Origin: a virus
DNA: 62,294 bases
Reading direction: 5' to 3' (one strand)
IMG/VR virus record: IMGVR_UViG_3300036790_000128
Coordinates: 1 to 62,294 of that record
A program made the position numbers and the translations under genes. Shown here one piece after another: positions 34,473 through 41,955 of the stretch (position 1 is its first letter; every line of letters begins with the position of its first letter). The notes beneath the pieces were generated by a model. It saw only the letters and a program-made list of their open reading frames with translations, searched no databases and had not been told where the DNA came from.

Positions 34473-35087
34473 CTACGGAATGGCGAGCGGCGCGCTTTCC
34501 ACCGGGGCATTCTCGATCACGAACCGCACCGGAACATTCACCCCGACGTTGACGTTTGCGTCGTCCTTGCCGACGCCGAGCTGCTTGGCCAGCATTTCGA
34601 TGATGCTTTTCTTGTCGGGAATTTTGACCGTGATCACGCCATCCTTGTCGATCTTGAATTCGGACAGAGCCCAGCATTCGGCATCGATCTGGCGCTTTTC
34701 TTCGTCGGTCAGATCATCACGAAGGCGGGGGTGGGCAAAGGTGCCTTTTTCGGTCTGGACGATCTCGGCCGTCATTGCAGAGGATAACCGCCGATGGATA
34801 GCGGTGGGAGACGCGTGCAGGAGTTCAAGCGCACGAGCCTGGAGATAGCCGATGTGCAGACCAGCATCGCGAAGCGCATTGGCGCAGGCTTCATCGGCGA
34901 TCAGGCGCACGCGGGGATCGGCTGCGAGCCGCCGAGCATTGCCCCGATCTTTGGCATAGCCGGCAGCAACATAGGCTTCTACGAGGTCATCGTCCCGGCC
35001 GCCTTTGGCGATCGCAACGCCAAGCTCGCGGGCGAAGGCACGCTGCTGTCGGTTCAGGGGTTTTTCAGCGATAGCCTCTTGAGTCAT
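34473..35087 (-). CDS. Terminase small subunit
   Basis: 204 residues. LNRQQRAFARELGVAIAKGG, then DDLVEAYVAAGYAKDRGNAR and RLAADPRVRLIADE form the HTH pattern of small terminases (the AYxxAGY...A...LxxxP motif). The C-terminal part carries a beta-rich oligomerisation-like segment. First gene of the virion module in transcription order; recognises the packaging site. Confidence 0.82.
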   Translation of the reverse strand: MTQEAIAEKPLNRQQRAFARELGVAIAKGGRDDDLVEAYVAAGYAKDRGNARRLAADPRVRLIADEACANALRDAGLHIGYLQARALELLHASPTAIHRRLSSAMTAEIVQTEKGTFAHPRLRDDLTDEEKRQIDAECWALSEFKIDKDGVITVKIPDKKSIIEMLAKQLGVGKDDANVNVGVNVPVRFVIENAPVESAPLAIP

Positions 35088-35194
35088 CGGGAGTCACGTC
35101 GCCACATTCCTGACGCTTTGGCCATGAGCCATGCGTTATGCGCAGATTGTGGCTTGATTCAGGGCTACTTGTCAACCCGAGAGCCGAAACGGCA

Positions 35195-35221
35195 ACCGCC
35201 AGCCCGATGAAGGCTGGCGGT
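35195..35221. terminator. Strong hairpin upstream of the terminase gene
   Basis: ACCGCCAGCC, a 7-base loop, GGCTGGCGGT: ten perfect pairs between the replication-type genes and the small terminase gene. No long T tract on either side, so it may attenuate rather than terminate. Confidence 0.55.
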
Positions 35222-35257
35222 CTCGCAAAAGCAACAACCAAGGAGGGACAGCGGCAT

Positions 35258-35449
35258 TTACCGCGATTCGCCGAGAATGCGCAAGTCGCGTTCCTTGCTT
35301 TGTGGAGAAGGCGCCAGATCGTAGCGGCCATGAGGCGCGGCACGTCTGCGGATCGGGCCGAGGTCAGGCTTGCGGAGTGCGTAGCCCGCAGCATCCTGCT
35401 CGCGCTCGGCGTCGGTGTAGGGCTGTGCTGATGCGAAGTGCGGTCTCAT
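35258..35449 (-). CDS. Hypothetical small basic protein
   Basis: 63 residues; its ATG overlaps the stop of the replication-initiator-like gene (ATGA). AEREQDAAGYALRKPDLGPI, then RRRAAPHGRYDLAPS. Unknown. Confidence 0.5.
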   Translation of the reverse strand: MRPHFASAQPYTDAEREQDAAGYALRKPDLGPIRRRAAPHGRYDLAPSPQSKERDLRILGESR

Positions 35450-36192
35450 GCGCGCCTGCGATGTTTCTTCGGCCTCATTCCCTCCCCCGCCTTATAGAAC
35501 CAATTTCCGCGCCCTTCAATCCGTCGTTCGGGGAGAATGTCGGCGCCACTTACGCCATTGAAATCTGCATTGTAGGTCGTCCAATCGTCGCTTCCATAAT
35601 CGCACCAAATCCATCGTCTGTCCTTGCTGGTCGCTTGGTGGTGCGGCTTATGAAGGTGTGGGCCTGTCTTATGCTTAGAGGAATCTATGGTGAAATGGTT
35701 AGGTTGTTCAATGCCTATTTCCCGTGTGAATCCAGGTAGTTCGGGCGCGGATGAACTGTCAACCTGTCTTAAGCTCTGTCCTACGGCAGATGCCGACATT
35801 TTTTGGAATTTGTCGTAATTACAAACGGTTAGGATGGTGGCGGCGTAGGATTTACGTGCCTCAGAACTTGTCTGAATCTTTGTCTTAGCCGCCGCAGATT
35901 CGATCATCCCTTCTTCTTTGAGGCGCCGCAGAAAGTATTCGACGCTGCCTCGGGACCAGTTCCAGGTGGATGCCAACCCACGGATCGTGATTGCGATCTG
36001 GCCGCGTTTGATGGCGGCTATTCCGCGTGACATGCGCTTCCCTTGCGGTCTCCATGCGGCGTTGGTAAAGAGCCATTCCCAGGCTTCTCGCCACGAATAA
36101 GGTCGATTGCGCTGGCCGTTGAACAGGTAATGCTCGAAGATCGAACGAGCCAGGGCAACATACGCTGGAACGCGGGGCCTTGCGCTGCTCAT
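35446..36192 (-). CDS. Replication-initiator/organiser-like winged-helix protein
   Basis: 248 residues. N-terminal pattern FNGQRNRPYSWREAWEWLF, then KRGQIAITIRGLASTWNWSR and GSVEYFLRRLKEEGMIE is a winged-helix DNA-binding domain of the type in phage replisome organisers. The C-terminus is basic. No helicase or primase is present, so this would recruit the host replisome. A regulatory role is the alternative. Confidence 0.6.
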   Translation of the reverse strand: MSSARPRVPAYVALARSIFEHYLFNGQRNRPYSWREAWEWLFTNAAWRPQGKRMSRGIAAIKRGQIAITIRGLASTWNWSRGSVEYFLRRLKEEGMIESAAAKTKIQTSSEARKSYAATILTVCNYDKFQKMSASAVGQSLRQVDSSSAPELPGFTREIGIEQPNHFTIDSSKHKTGPHLHKPHHQATSKDRRWIWCDYGSDDWTTYNADFNGVSGADILPERRIEGRGNWFYKAGEGMRPKKHRRRA

Positions 36193-36590
36193 GCGTATTG
36201 CTCGACGATGCCGATGTGCTTGGCCATGCCGAATAGCCGACCAACCACGCGACGGGGCAATGGTCCGTCATTGTATTTTTCATGTATCGTTTTCAGCCAC
36301 ATCTCGTCATCCTCATTGCCAAGATCGAGTCGGCTCGCATAAACCGAGTCCCGTAGATACTGCGCGCTAAATCCCCGGAATGTCTTGATATGCTCGTAAT
36401 CGTCACGAATTTGTAGAAGCTTTTCGCCCTGCTTGCTCGTTAGTTCTTTCCAATCGAGCCGCAAACGGTCCGCGAGAAAATCACTTTCCCACTCGGAAAG
36501 ATCATTGTGCGTCACCAAAGCCAGGACCAATGATCGCCACATCTTTGGATTCTTCCGCACGCGCTCGATCTCACGCCAGTCTGCGCTCAT
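36189..36590 (-). CDS. Hypothetical protein coupled to the initiator-like gene
   Basis: 133 residues, helical and charged (LSEWESDFLADRLRLDWKEL, then TSKQGEKLLQIRDDYEH). Overlaps the initiator-like gene start by 4 bp; this pairing suggests a partner such as a helicase loader, but no motif supports it. Confidence 0.5.
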   Translation of the reverse strand: MSADWREIERVRKNPKMWRSLVLALVTHNDLSEWESDFLADRLRLDWKELTSKQGEKLLQIRDDYEHIKTFRGFSAQYLRDSVYASRLDLGNEDDEMWLKTIHEKYNDGPLPRRVVGRLFGMAKHIGIVEQYA

Positions 36591-36601
36591 AATGTTTGCC
36601 C

Positions 36602-36928
36602 CTATCGCCTGCTCACAAATCCATATCCCTGTCCTGCACTATCGAACCCATTGTCAGCGCAGAACTGTGCGCTCGATCCTATCATCGAATGCTTTGATTC
36701 CGATCCGTAATGCGTCGGCACCATTGGCGAATCATCCACAATAATGCCGATCGGTGTTGAAATCTCCGTGCCGTTTCGTCGTGCCTGGATGAGGGCTTCG
36801 CAGAAGGCAATGTCCATGCGGATGATCTCGCCGCGTGACCAGTAGGAGTATGGGCTTGGATAGCCTTCGTCGTCTGTTGTGAGAATGGCGCGTTGGTAGG
36901 AAAGGTCGCGTCGGCGTGGTTTTGACAT
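36602..36928 (-). CDS. Hypothetical protein
   Basis: 108 residues. RGEIIRMDIAFCEALIQARR, then NGTEISTPIGIIVDDSPM. Unknown family. Lies between the C5 methyltransferase cassette and the initiator-like gene. Confidence 0.5.
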   Translation of the reverse strand: MSKPRRRDLSYQRAILTTDDEGYPSPYSYWSRGEIIRMDIAFCEALIQARRNGTEISTPIGIIVDDSPMVPTHYGSESKHSMIGSSAQFCADNGFDSAGQGYGFVSRR

Positions 36929-36957
36929 TTGGTTGCTCCCTGTTTGTTTGGTTGGGT

Positions 36958-38004
36958 TTAGGTTTGTTTCACGATGGGGCCTTCGTGGGATGGGCGCCGG
37001 ACTCGGTCAACCGAGGCTGCGGCGATGAATTCTGCGGCGACTTGCGGGACGATCGCATTGCCGTAGGCGCGCAAGCGTCCCACTCTGCCGGGTATCCCAT
37101 GAGCCAGCGGGAATGTGCCGGGTTCAACTGGCCGCGCTTTTCCATCTGTGCAGGGGAGCCATTCGCTAGCCTGCCAATGGCCTCCAATCCTTTCGCTGAT
37201 TGATGCTTCGGATTCGTACTCGCTCCGCGAGGGCCGTGCGGTCCGCTCATTGTGTCCGGTGTCGGCCATCCCGCCAGGAGCGCAAAGTCCTGTAGGTTCG
37301 ATCCGTGGCGTGTCTCGCCCGCTGCCCGCTTCGCTTGACCACCCCTGTCGCTGTCGTGAACTGTCGGAGTCGGCCAGGTCGCCAGTTGCGCTGCGTGAGA
37401 TAAATGCGTCGCTGGCGTCGCGCCCATCTTCGAGCCGTTCGCGATTGCTTTCAGCTTGCGAGCGTGTGCCATTTCGGGGGTGCCACCCGGCTCGTTCGCC
37501 GCTGGCGTCGGCCACGAACCAAAGTCGGTTTCTGATATGCGGCGCGCCGACGCCGCAAGCTGGCAATACGGACGCCCCGCAGGCGTAGCCCGCTGCTTCC
37601 AGGTCAGAGAAAACAGCGTCGAGCCAACCCCATCCAATTGCCGCTTCAACCTGCTCTCCAAAGACGATTGGAGGGCGGCGCTCGGCGATGAGAGGAAACC
37701 ACGCAGGCCACAAGTGGCGTTTGTCATCGGCCGCCTTGCCCGCTCCGGCTGCGGAGAAGGGTTGGCAGGGACAAGAGCCTGTCCAAACAGATCGGTTGTC
37801 GGTCCATCCGACGAGTCTGAGGGCAAGCGACCATCCTCCGATTCCTGCAAAAAAGTGACATTGGCTGTAGCCGATGAGATCGTCCGGCTTCACATCAACG
37901 ATGCTTCGTTCGTCAACATCCCCCGGCGCGATATGGCCCGCAGCAATGAGGTTGCGCAGCCACTGGGCGGCATAGGGATCAATCTCGTTGTAATAGGCCG
38001 CCAC
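36958..38004 (-). CDS. C5-cytosine DNA methyltransferase
   Basis: 348 residues, GTG start after GGGGA. Motif I CHFFAGIGGWSLAL (about residues 49-62), catalytic motif IV GSCPCQPFSAAG, motif VI-like FGEQVE, motif VIII RNRLWFVA, and at the C-terminus RLRAYGNAIVPQVAAEFI. The last 17 residues (VDRVRRPSHEGPIVKQT) are translated from family A repeat A7. Bounded by A7 and A8. Probably protects phage DNA from restriction. A second frame overlaps most of it. Confidence 0.92.
   Translation of the reverse strand: MAAYYNEIDPYAAQWLRNLIAAGHIAPGDVDERSIVDVKPDDLIGYSQCHFFAGIGGWSLALRLVGWTDNRSVWTGSCPCQPFSAAGAGKAADDKRHLWPAWFPLIAERRPPIVFGEQVEAAIGWGWLDAVFSDLEAAGYACGASVLPACGVGAPHIRNRLWFVADASGERAGWHPRNGTRSQAESNRERLEDGRDASDAFISRSATGDLADSDSSRQRQGWSSEAGSGRDTPRIEPTGLCAPGGMADTGHNERTARPSRSEYESEASISERIGGHWQASEWLPCTDGKARPVEPGTFPLAHGIPGRVGRLRAYGNAIVPQVAAEFIAAASVDRVRRPSHEGPIVKQT
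36963..37011 (-). repeat. Family A repeat, copy A7
   Basis: Minus-strand copy GTTGACCGAGTCCGG ... CATCGTGAAACAAA. It overlaps the 3' end of the C5 methyltransferase gene and of the overlapping frame. Confidence 0.9.
36969..37850 (-). CDS. Overprinted WPTP-repeat protein inside the C5 methyltransferase gene
   Basis: 293 residues in another frame of the same strand. I recognise the family from phages: TTDLFGQALVPANPS, then GLRGFLSSPSAALQSSLESR, STLFSLTWKQRATPAGRPYC, repeated SWPTP/TWPTP/GWPTP units and a terminal HSRWLMGYPAEWDACAPTAM. It covers all but the first 50 or so codons of the methyltransferase. Function unknown. The pattern is too regular for a chance shadow frame. Confidence 0.65.
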   Translation of the reverse strand: MQESEDGRLPSDSSDGPTTDLFGQALVPANPSPQPERARRPMTNATCGLRGFLSSPSAALQSSLESRLKRQLDGVGSTLFSLTWKQRATPAGRPYCQLAASARRISETDFGSWPTPAANEPGGTPEMAHARKLKAIANGSKMGATPATHLSHAAQLATWPTPTVHDSDRGGQAKRAAGETRHGSNLQDFALLAGWPTPDTMSGPHGPRGASTNPKHQSAKGLEAIGRLANGSPAQMEKRGQLNPAHSRWLMGYPAEWDACAPTAMRSSRKSPQNSSPQPRLTESGAHPTKAPS

Positions 38005-38114
38005 GTCCTAGAATCCCCAACCTGCGTTGACTGAGTCCGGTCCCTCAGTTCGCGTTGTCCTGATGTTACGCGCAATGAAGGTTCTTGTTTGCGACGCTCG
38101 GCCTCAGAGATCAT
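37890..38114 (-). CDS. Possible leader peptide/chimeric ORF upstream of the C5 methyltransferase
   Basis: 74 codons from ATG 38112-38114 behind AAAGGAA at good spacing. Only the first 15 or so residues (MISEAERRKQEPSLR) precede repeat A8; the rest is read through the repeat and into the methyltransferase gene. Perhaps the stub of a gene cut off by the cassette, or a coupling leader. Confidence 0.35.
   Translation of the reverse strand: MISEAERRKQEPSLRVTSGQRELRDRTQSTQVGDSRTWRPITTRLIPMPPSGCATSLLRAISRRGMLTNEASLM
38026..38073 (+). repeat. Family A repeat, copy A8 (variant centre)
   Basis: GTTGACTGAGTCCGG then TCCCTCAGTTCGCGTTGTCC; the centre is shared with A13 but not with the main form. The right end is degenerate. 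Confidence 0.8.
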
Positions 38115-38124
38115 TGCAATTCCT

Positions 38125-38385
38125 TTATGACTGTCCGCGCATGAGCGCGATGATCCTCAAACGAGCGCGCTGCCAAAATGACGGAGTGGGCATCGCGCTA
38201 AGTTGCCGTTGGTATCTTTCCGCCATCGCTATCGCTTCGATCTGCGCAGCCTGATCTTCTGCCGACGTGCAACGGGTACAGCAAATCATGGTTACGCCGC
38301 CTCCGATCATCATTGGCGCTTTTGGCGCTCCGCACCTGTGGCAATTTCCGTAAAGCGATGACGGTTGAAACTGTTGAGCCTGCAT
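38125..38385 (-). CDS. Zinc-ribbon hypothetical protein
   Basis: 86 residues: NCHRCGAPKAPMM, then MICCTRCTSAEDQ, two CxxC-type pairs expected to bind zinc, followed by a helical basic C-terminus. Unknown family. Confidence 0.55.
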   Translation of the reverse strand: MQAQQFQPSSLYGNCHRCGAPKAPMMIGGGVTMICCTRCTSAEDQAAQIEAIAMAERYQRQLSAMPTPSFWQRARLRIIALMRGQS

Positions 38386-38397
38386 TGCTTGCTCCCA

Positions 38398-38793
38398 TTA
38401 ACCGCGCATGAGCGCGGCATCCGTTTCCCAAGTGCCCTTTTTCCCGAAATATCGAGACGGCTTTGGTTCTCCCAAAAAATACCGACCGATTGCCATCACA
38501 ACTAAATTCTCGATATGATACGTGGTCAAGTATTTGTCCTTCGGACTGATCGTCAATTTCGCGACCGTATTAGGAAGTCCAATCATTTGCCCCTTTGAGG
38601 GGTGATCGGAAACCCGCAGCAAGTATGGAGCGCGCGCCGGATGAATGTAATACGTGCTGGCGCTGCTTTGCGAAGCTTGGTGCAGTAGAAATCCCGCCTT
38701 CTTCAAAAGCAACGTCGCGTGGTCACGAGCGGCGATATAGTCGAGACGTGGCACAAGCTCTCCATTGCGATGCCGAAGCCGGACCATTTCCAT
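38398..38793 (-). CDS. Hypothetical protein
   Basis: 131 residues. DYIAARDHATLLLKKAGFLL, then YYIHPARAPYLLRVSDHPSK and ending FGKKGTWETDAALMRG. Looks like a small alpha/beta domain. ATG 38793, or two codons later. Unknown family. Confidence 0.5.
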   Translation of the reverse strand: MEMVRLRHRNGELVPRLDYIAARDHATLLLKKAGFLLHQASQSSASTYYIHPARAPYLLRVSDHPSKGQMIGLPNTVAKLTISPKDKYLTTYHIENLVVMAIGRYFLGEPKPSRYFGKKGTWETDAALMRG

Positions 38794-38808
38794 GGCGTTA
38801 ACCTGATG

Positions 38809-39144
38809 TCAGAACCGAAGGCTGTTGCGATACGGACATTCCCAGTCGCATTCTTCGCTGCCGGCCTTGGTGCAAGAGTGTGACAGCTTGCCCTCTAACC
38901 ATCGACCACATTCCTCGCCAGGTTCGGGGCCGTCCTCCTCGTCGTACTCATCGTATTGTTCTATCTCGGCGTCGATCCGCTCCTGTGACCATCCGTTGTC
39001 GTTTACCGCAGGCGGGATGGGCGGTGCTGGCGCATCGCATTGATTGAACATTCCTAGCGCTTCGGCCTCGGCGTCGGTCATAAGGCATCGCCGACACATC
39101 ATCGCGCCGTGGCCTAGCCTGGATTCGGTCCAATCGTGCAGCAT
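38809..39144 (-). CDS. Hypothetical Cys-rich acidic protein
   Basis: 111 residues. MMCRRCLMTDAEAEALGM, an acidic middle (DAEIEQYDEYDEEDG), then C-terminal CTKAGSEECDWECPYRNS. Six Cys suggest metal binding. Unknown. Confidence 0.5.
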   Translation of the reverse strand: MLHDWTESRLGHGAMMCRRCLMTDAEAEALGMFNQCDAPAPPIPPAVNDNGWSQERIDAEIEQYDEYDEEDGPEPGEECGRWLEGKLSHSCTKAGSEECDWECPYRNSLRF

Positions 39145-39188
39145 TTCTCACTATCTCGACATCACGCAGATATCGCGTGACACAAAAC

Positions 39189-39404
39189 CTACTTCCGCGC
39201 TTTCTCATTCAACATCGCAAGCAACAACATTTCTGCTGCTGTACCAACATCAACATCCCATTCTGCTGCGAATCTCAAGAGCCGTCCATAGCTCTTGCGT
39301 GGAATGCGCAAGGGAGGCAATGCGATCTCGTGATGTTCGCCAAGATCGACGCTCATCTGCGGCCGTGGGATGATGGGGAAGGCGATGACGTTGGAGGCGG
39401 TCAT
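39189..39404 (-). CDS. Hypothetical small protein
   Basis: 71 residues. IPRKSYGRLLRFAAEWDVDV, then GTAAEMLLLAMLNEKARK resembles a small ribbon-helix-helix-type C-terminus, weakly. Unknown. Confidence 0.45.
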   Translation of the reverse strand: MTASNVIAFPIIPRPQMSVDLGEHHEIALPPLRIPRKSYGRLLRFAAEWDVDVGTAAEMLLLAMLNEKARK

Positions 39405-39420
39405 GGAGTCGAAATTCCCC

Positions 39421-39693
39421 TTATCGGATTTGTCGTGGCCTGGTTACGAGAGTGAGGGCGACGCGAGCATGAATGTGCGCCTCATCCATGTCTTTGACAA
39501 AAGCATCGATGTTTCTGCCGCCTTCTTTCGTTAATTGAATTACCGCTCGCAAATGCGCCGTCAGCTCGTTGACGTGGTCTGGCAATGAGGATTCCGGCAC
39601 ATAGGCAAAGCCGTTGATGGTGATGCGTGCCGCTGGCGCCTCACCGCGCATAAACTCCAGAGCATCTTTTGCACCTTCGATGATTTTGTTCAT
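39421..39693 (-). CDS. Hypothetical small protein
   Basis: 90 residues from ATG 39691-39693. MNKIIEGAKDALEFMRGEAP, then HVNELTAHLRAVIQLTKEGG. Helical. Unknown. Confidence 0.5.
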   Translation of the reverse strand: MNKIIEGAKDALEFMRGEAPAARITINGFAYVPESSLPDHVNELTAHLRAVIQLTKEGGRNIDAFVKDMDEAHIHARVALTLVTRPRQIR

Positions 39694-39701
39694 GGGTTTT
39701 C

Positions 39702-40091
39702 TCACGGCGTTATCAACGCAAAAGGTCGCCGCGCCATCTGCAGGGAATGAGGATCACAGTCCCATATCTCGCGGCAGCGTTCTTGAAAGAACTTGATTTC
39801 TTCCGCGATGCCGCTCGAACTTTCCCAACCTTCCATATGCGCCACAATCAGCGTGTGGCAGACGAGCAGCATCGATCGGTCAAAATCATACCAGAACCGC
39901 TGGTCGAGCGGGTCGATCTTGCCATGCAGAGCGATGCCGTGCGTATGGGCTATCGGTGAATAGATCGAGATCCCGGCGCTAATGAGTTTTGCCGAGAGAA
40001 TACAAGCGTCTCGGTAGGCGGCGTCGATGCCTTGCGGATAACGGGTGTAGGGAGTTGCGAGGTAACAAACCCCATGAGGACTATCGGTCAT
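39702..40091 (-). CDS. DUF1937-type / nucleoside 2-deoxyribosyltransferase-like protein
   Basis: 129 residues from ATG 40089-40091. GVCYLATPYTRYPQGIDAAY, then KLISAGISIYSPIAHTHGIA, FWYDFDRSMLLVCHTLIVAH and MEGWESSSGIAEEIKFF follow the nucleoside deoxyribosyltransferase fold (YLATPY start; SxGxxxEI end). It may salvage or detoxify nucleosides. Overlaps its upstream neighbour by 4 bp. Confidence 0.75.
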   Translation of the reverse strand: MTDSPHGVCYLATPYTRYPQGIDAAYRDACILSAKLISAGISIYSPIAHTHGIALHGKIDPLDQRFWYDFDRSMLLVCHTLIVAHMEGWESSSGIAEEIKFFQERCREIWDCDPHSLQMARRPFALITP

Positions 40092-40294
40092 TCTGCGGCT
40101 TCCATTTCTCGTCGCTTTATCCAACTCGCACACATATCCCTAAAATCAGCCGCAGCCTTTGCGGAAGTGAATCCGGGCGCGGTCTTTACTTTTGTGTCCC
40201 AGTAGTCACGCTCGGCACGGAGTTGTGCCAGCGTTTGGCGCTCACACGGAATGTTTGGAGTTACGGCGAGCGATTCGGGGATGTCATCTGTCAT
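40088..40294 (-). CDS. Hypothetical small helical protein
   Basis: 68 residues. CERQTLAQLRAERDYWDTKV, then AADFRDMCASWIKRREME. Overlaps both neighbours by 4 bp. Unknown. Confidence 0.5.
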   Translation of the reverse strand: MTDDIPESLAVTPNIPCERQTLAQLRAERDYWDTKVKTAPGFTSAKAAADFRDMCASWIKRREMEAAE

Positions 40295-41436
40295 TCTGCG
40301 GCTTCCGTTTGTTGAGTCTCGTTACCCCAAGCTGACCACCCATCCCGCGCAGGTCCACGGCGGTTGAGTTCGATCTTGGGGACAGACGGCCATTCCCGCT
40401 CGATCAGCGGCGCAATCGTCTCAGGTTTAGCTGAGTGTGGGCCAACCGCCGCGCTGAATACCGAACCGCACATCGCCGTAGCCGGCGCGACAAAGCGGCC
40501 CTTCGTTCCGATCAATACCAATTCGTGCTCCCCCGTCACCCAGTACCCGGCGCCGCGCCCTTTACCCGGACGAATCTTGTTCCAGATCAGGTGCGTCTTG
40601 TATGTAAAGCCCCACGCCTCCATGACGGTCAGGGCATCAGGCAGCATTGGCGCTGTCGCCCAAAGGAACAGCGCACAATCGTCAGCCGCGATGCTAGGCA
40701 CGTCACGCGCCGCGATGATGTCGGTCGCCGATGTCGGATAGTGATTATCGGCCGCTCGATTCATCCCGCTCTCGCGTGAATAGGGTTCGAAGCGCCACTC
40801 TGGATCCGCTAGAATAATGCCGAATTTCTGCTGCGGCAGTGCAAGGATTTCCGCGCCAAGTTGCCGTTCCCGCCGCTCCCGCCGCTCGCGCTTCGCGACG
40901 GTCGTTATGTCCTTGCGCTCCATGTCAGGCCGGATCAGCCCCTCGTCGATGCCGGTCTGGAACTGGTCGTCATCGAGCCGCGTTAGTTCGTAGAGCGTTG
41001 TCCAGGATTGCGGCAAATGCGACGCATGAGTCGTATTTGCGAGGCGCGCATCGGACGCTATCGCCATGATCCGCTGCGCCGTGCGCGGCTGGAATAGCAG
41101 GCCGCTTTCGCACATCGCCACCCATTCGCCATGCGGCAGCGACTCCTTGGCGGCGATTAGAAGCCTGCCGGCCTCGAAAATTGATTCGTGGCTCTTGCGC
41201 CAAGCCGCGTTGATTAGCACCGCCCAGGTGCTTGCTGGCGCATTCTTCGGCGGGTCTGGCACGATCAACTCGGCTGCGGTTGATGGCAGTTTTGCTGCTT
41301 CCCGCGCCTTGATTGCCTCGATTTCCTTGCGCGCCGCGTGCGGCGAGATGCCGAGTTCTCGCGCGATCTGGCGATAGCCTTTGCCTTGGCCGTCCGCGTG
41401 GAGGGTGGCAATCTGGCTTTGTAAGGTTTGTGTCAC
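40291..41436 (-). CDS. MT-A70-type adenine methyltransferase with N-terminal HTH/DUF3102-like region
   Basis: 381 residues. The GTG start lies inside repeat A9. N-terminal HTH (GYRQIARELGISPHAARKEI), then a DUF3102-like region (SIFEAGRLLIAAKESLPHGE), then the methylase: ILADPEWRFEPYS (DPPW motif as DPEW), CALFLWATAPMLPDALTVME, FTYKTHLIWNKIRPGKGRGA and HELVLIGTKGRF. Likely N6-adenine methylation of phage DNA. The unusual Glu in the catalytic motif may alter activity. Confidence 0.85.
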   Translation of the reverse strand: MTQTLQSQIATLHADGQGKGYRQIARELGISPHAARKEIEAIKAREAAKLPSTAAELIVPDPPKNAPASTWAVLINAAWRKSHESIFEAGRLLIAAKESLPHGEWVAMCESGLLFQPRTAQRIMAIASDARLANTTHASHLPQSWTTLYELTRLDDDQFQTGIDEGLIRPDMERKDITTVAKRERRERRERQLGAEILALPQQKFGIILADPEWRFEPYSRESGMNRAADNHYPTSATDIIAARDVPSIAADDCALFLWATAPMLPDALTVMEAWGFTYKTHLIWNKIRPGKGRGAGYWVTGEHELVLIGTKGRFVAPATAMCGSVFSAAVGPHSAKPETIAPLIEREWPSVPKIELNRRGPARDGWSAWGNETQQTEAAE

Positions 41437-41475
41437 GATGGTTTGTTCCCAGCGGGTGGACCGGACTCGGTCAAC
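41427..41475 (-). repeat. Family A repeat, copy A9 (variant centre)
   Basis: Minus-strand GTTGACCGAGTCCGGTCCAC, a different centre, then CATCGTGACACAAA. It supplies the GTG start codon of the MT-A70 methylase. Confidence 0.85.
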
Positions 41476-41481
41476 GGTCGG

Positions 41482-41592
41482 CTACAAGGCGACATGCACT
41501 GGCGCGCCGACGCTAAATCCTGCCGCCACGCACCACGCGGCGGCGAAGCCGTCATCACAGGCGCCGTGATAAATGCAAAGCGGTCTTATCAT
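41482..41592 (-). pseudogene. N-terminal stub of a DHH-type phosphoesterase
   Basis: 36 codons beginning MIRPLCIYHGACDDGFAAAW; CIYHGxCDDGFAAAW is the usual start of a DHH-family phosphoesterase (normally about 300 residues). It stops soon after, within a 190-bp segment bounded by A9 and A10. Reads as a gene whose body was deleted, leaving leader and start. Confidence 0.7.
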
Positions 41593-41612
41593 CCTATTTG
41601 CTCCCAACCGTG

Positions 41613-41660
41613 GTTGACCGAGTCCGGCGTGAATCCCGCGAAGGCCATCGCGTGACCCTC
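41613..41660 (+). repeat. Family A repeat, copy A10
   Basis: GTTGACCGAGTCCGG ... with second hairpin CGCGA/TCGCG in place of CACGA/TCGTG, a compensatory change. Confidence 0.88.
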
Positions 41661-41955
41661 ACAACAGCCCTTTGTCCTTGGCCAGCCATTCGGGCAGCGT
41701 CACGACAGCGACGCCGTGCCCCTTGTCCTCGTATTCGATTTGCGATTTAGGCAGCCAAATCCAGCCTAAGCGCGGCTTCGTGTAATCCGTGACCTGGATG
41801 GCCTTTTGCGTTTGAGCCCGCATTGGCAGCGTCAGGTCGATCAGATCGGATGCACCTGTGACCTTCGGGCCACGTCCAGGCCTGTGCTGCTGCTCATCTT
41901 CGCCGAAGCGCCCGCGCTCGGGAGACCTGAACATATCGTAGGTGTCGCGGGTCAT
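41659..41955 (-). CDS. Hypothetical protein
   Basis: 98 residues. MTRDTYDMFRSPERGRFGED, then TKPRLGWIWLPKSQIEYEDK and VVTLPEWLAKDKGLL. Coupled to the regulator gene by a 4-bp overlap. Unknown family. Confidence 0.55.
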   Translation of the reverse strand: MTRDTYDMFRSPERGRFGEDEQQHRPGRGPKVTGASDLIDLTLPMRAQTQKAIQVTDYTKPRLGWIWLPKSQIEYEDKGHGVAVVTLPEWLAKDKGLL

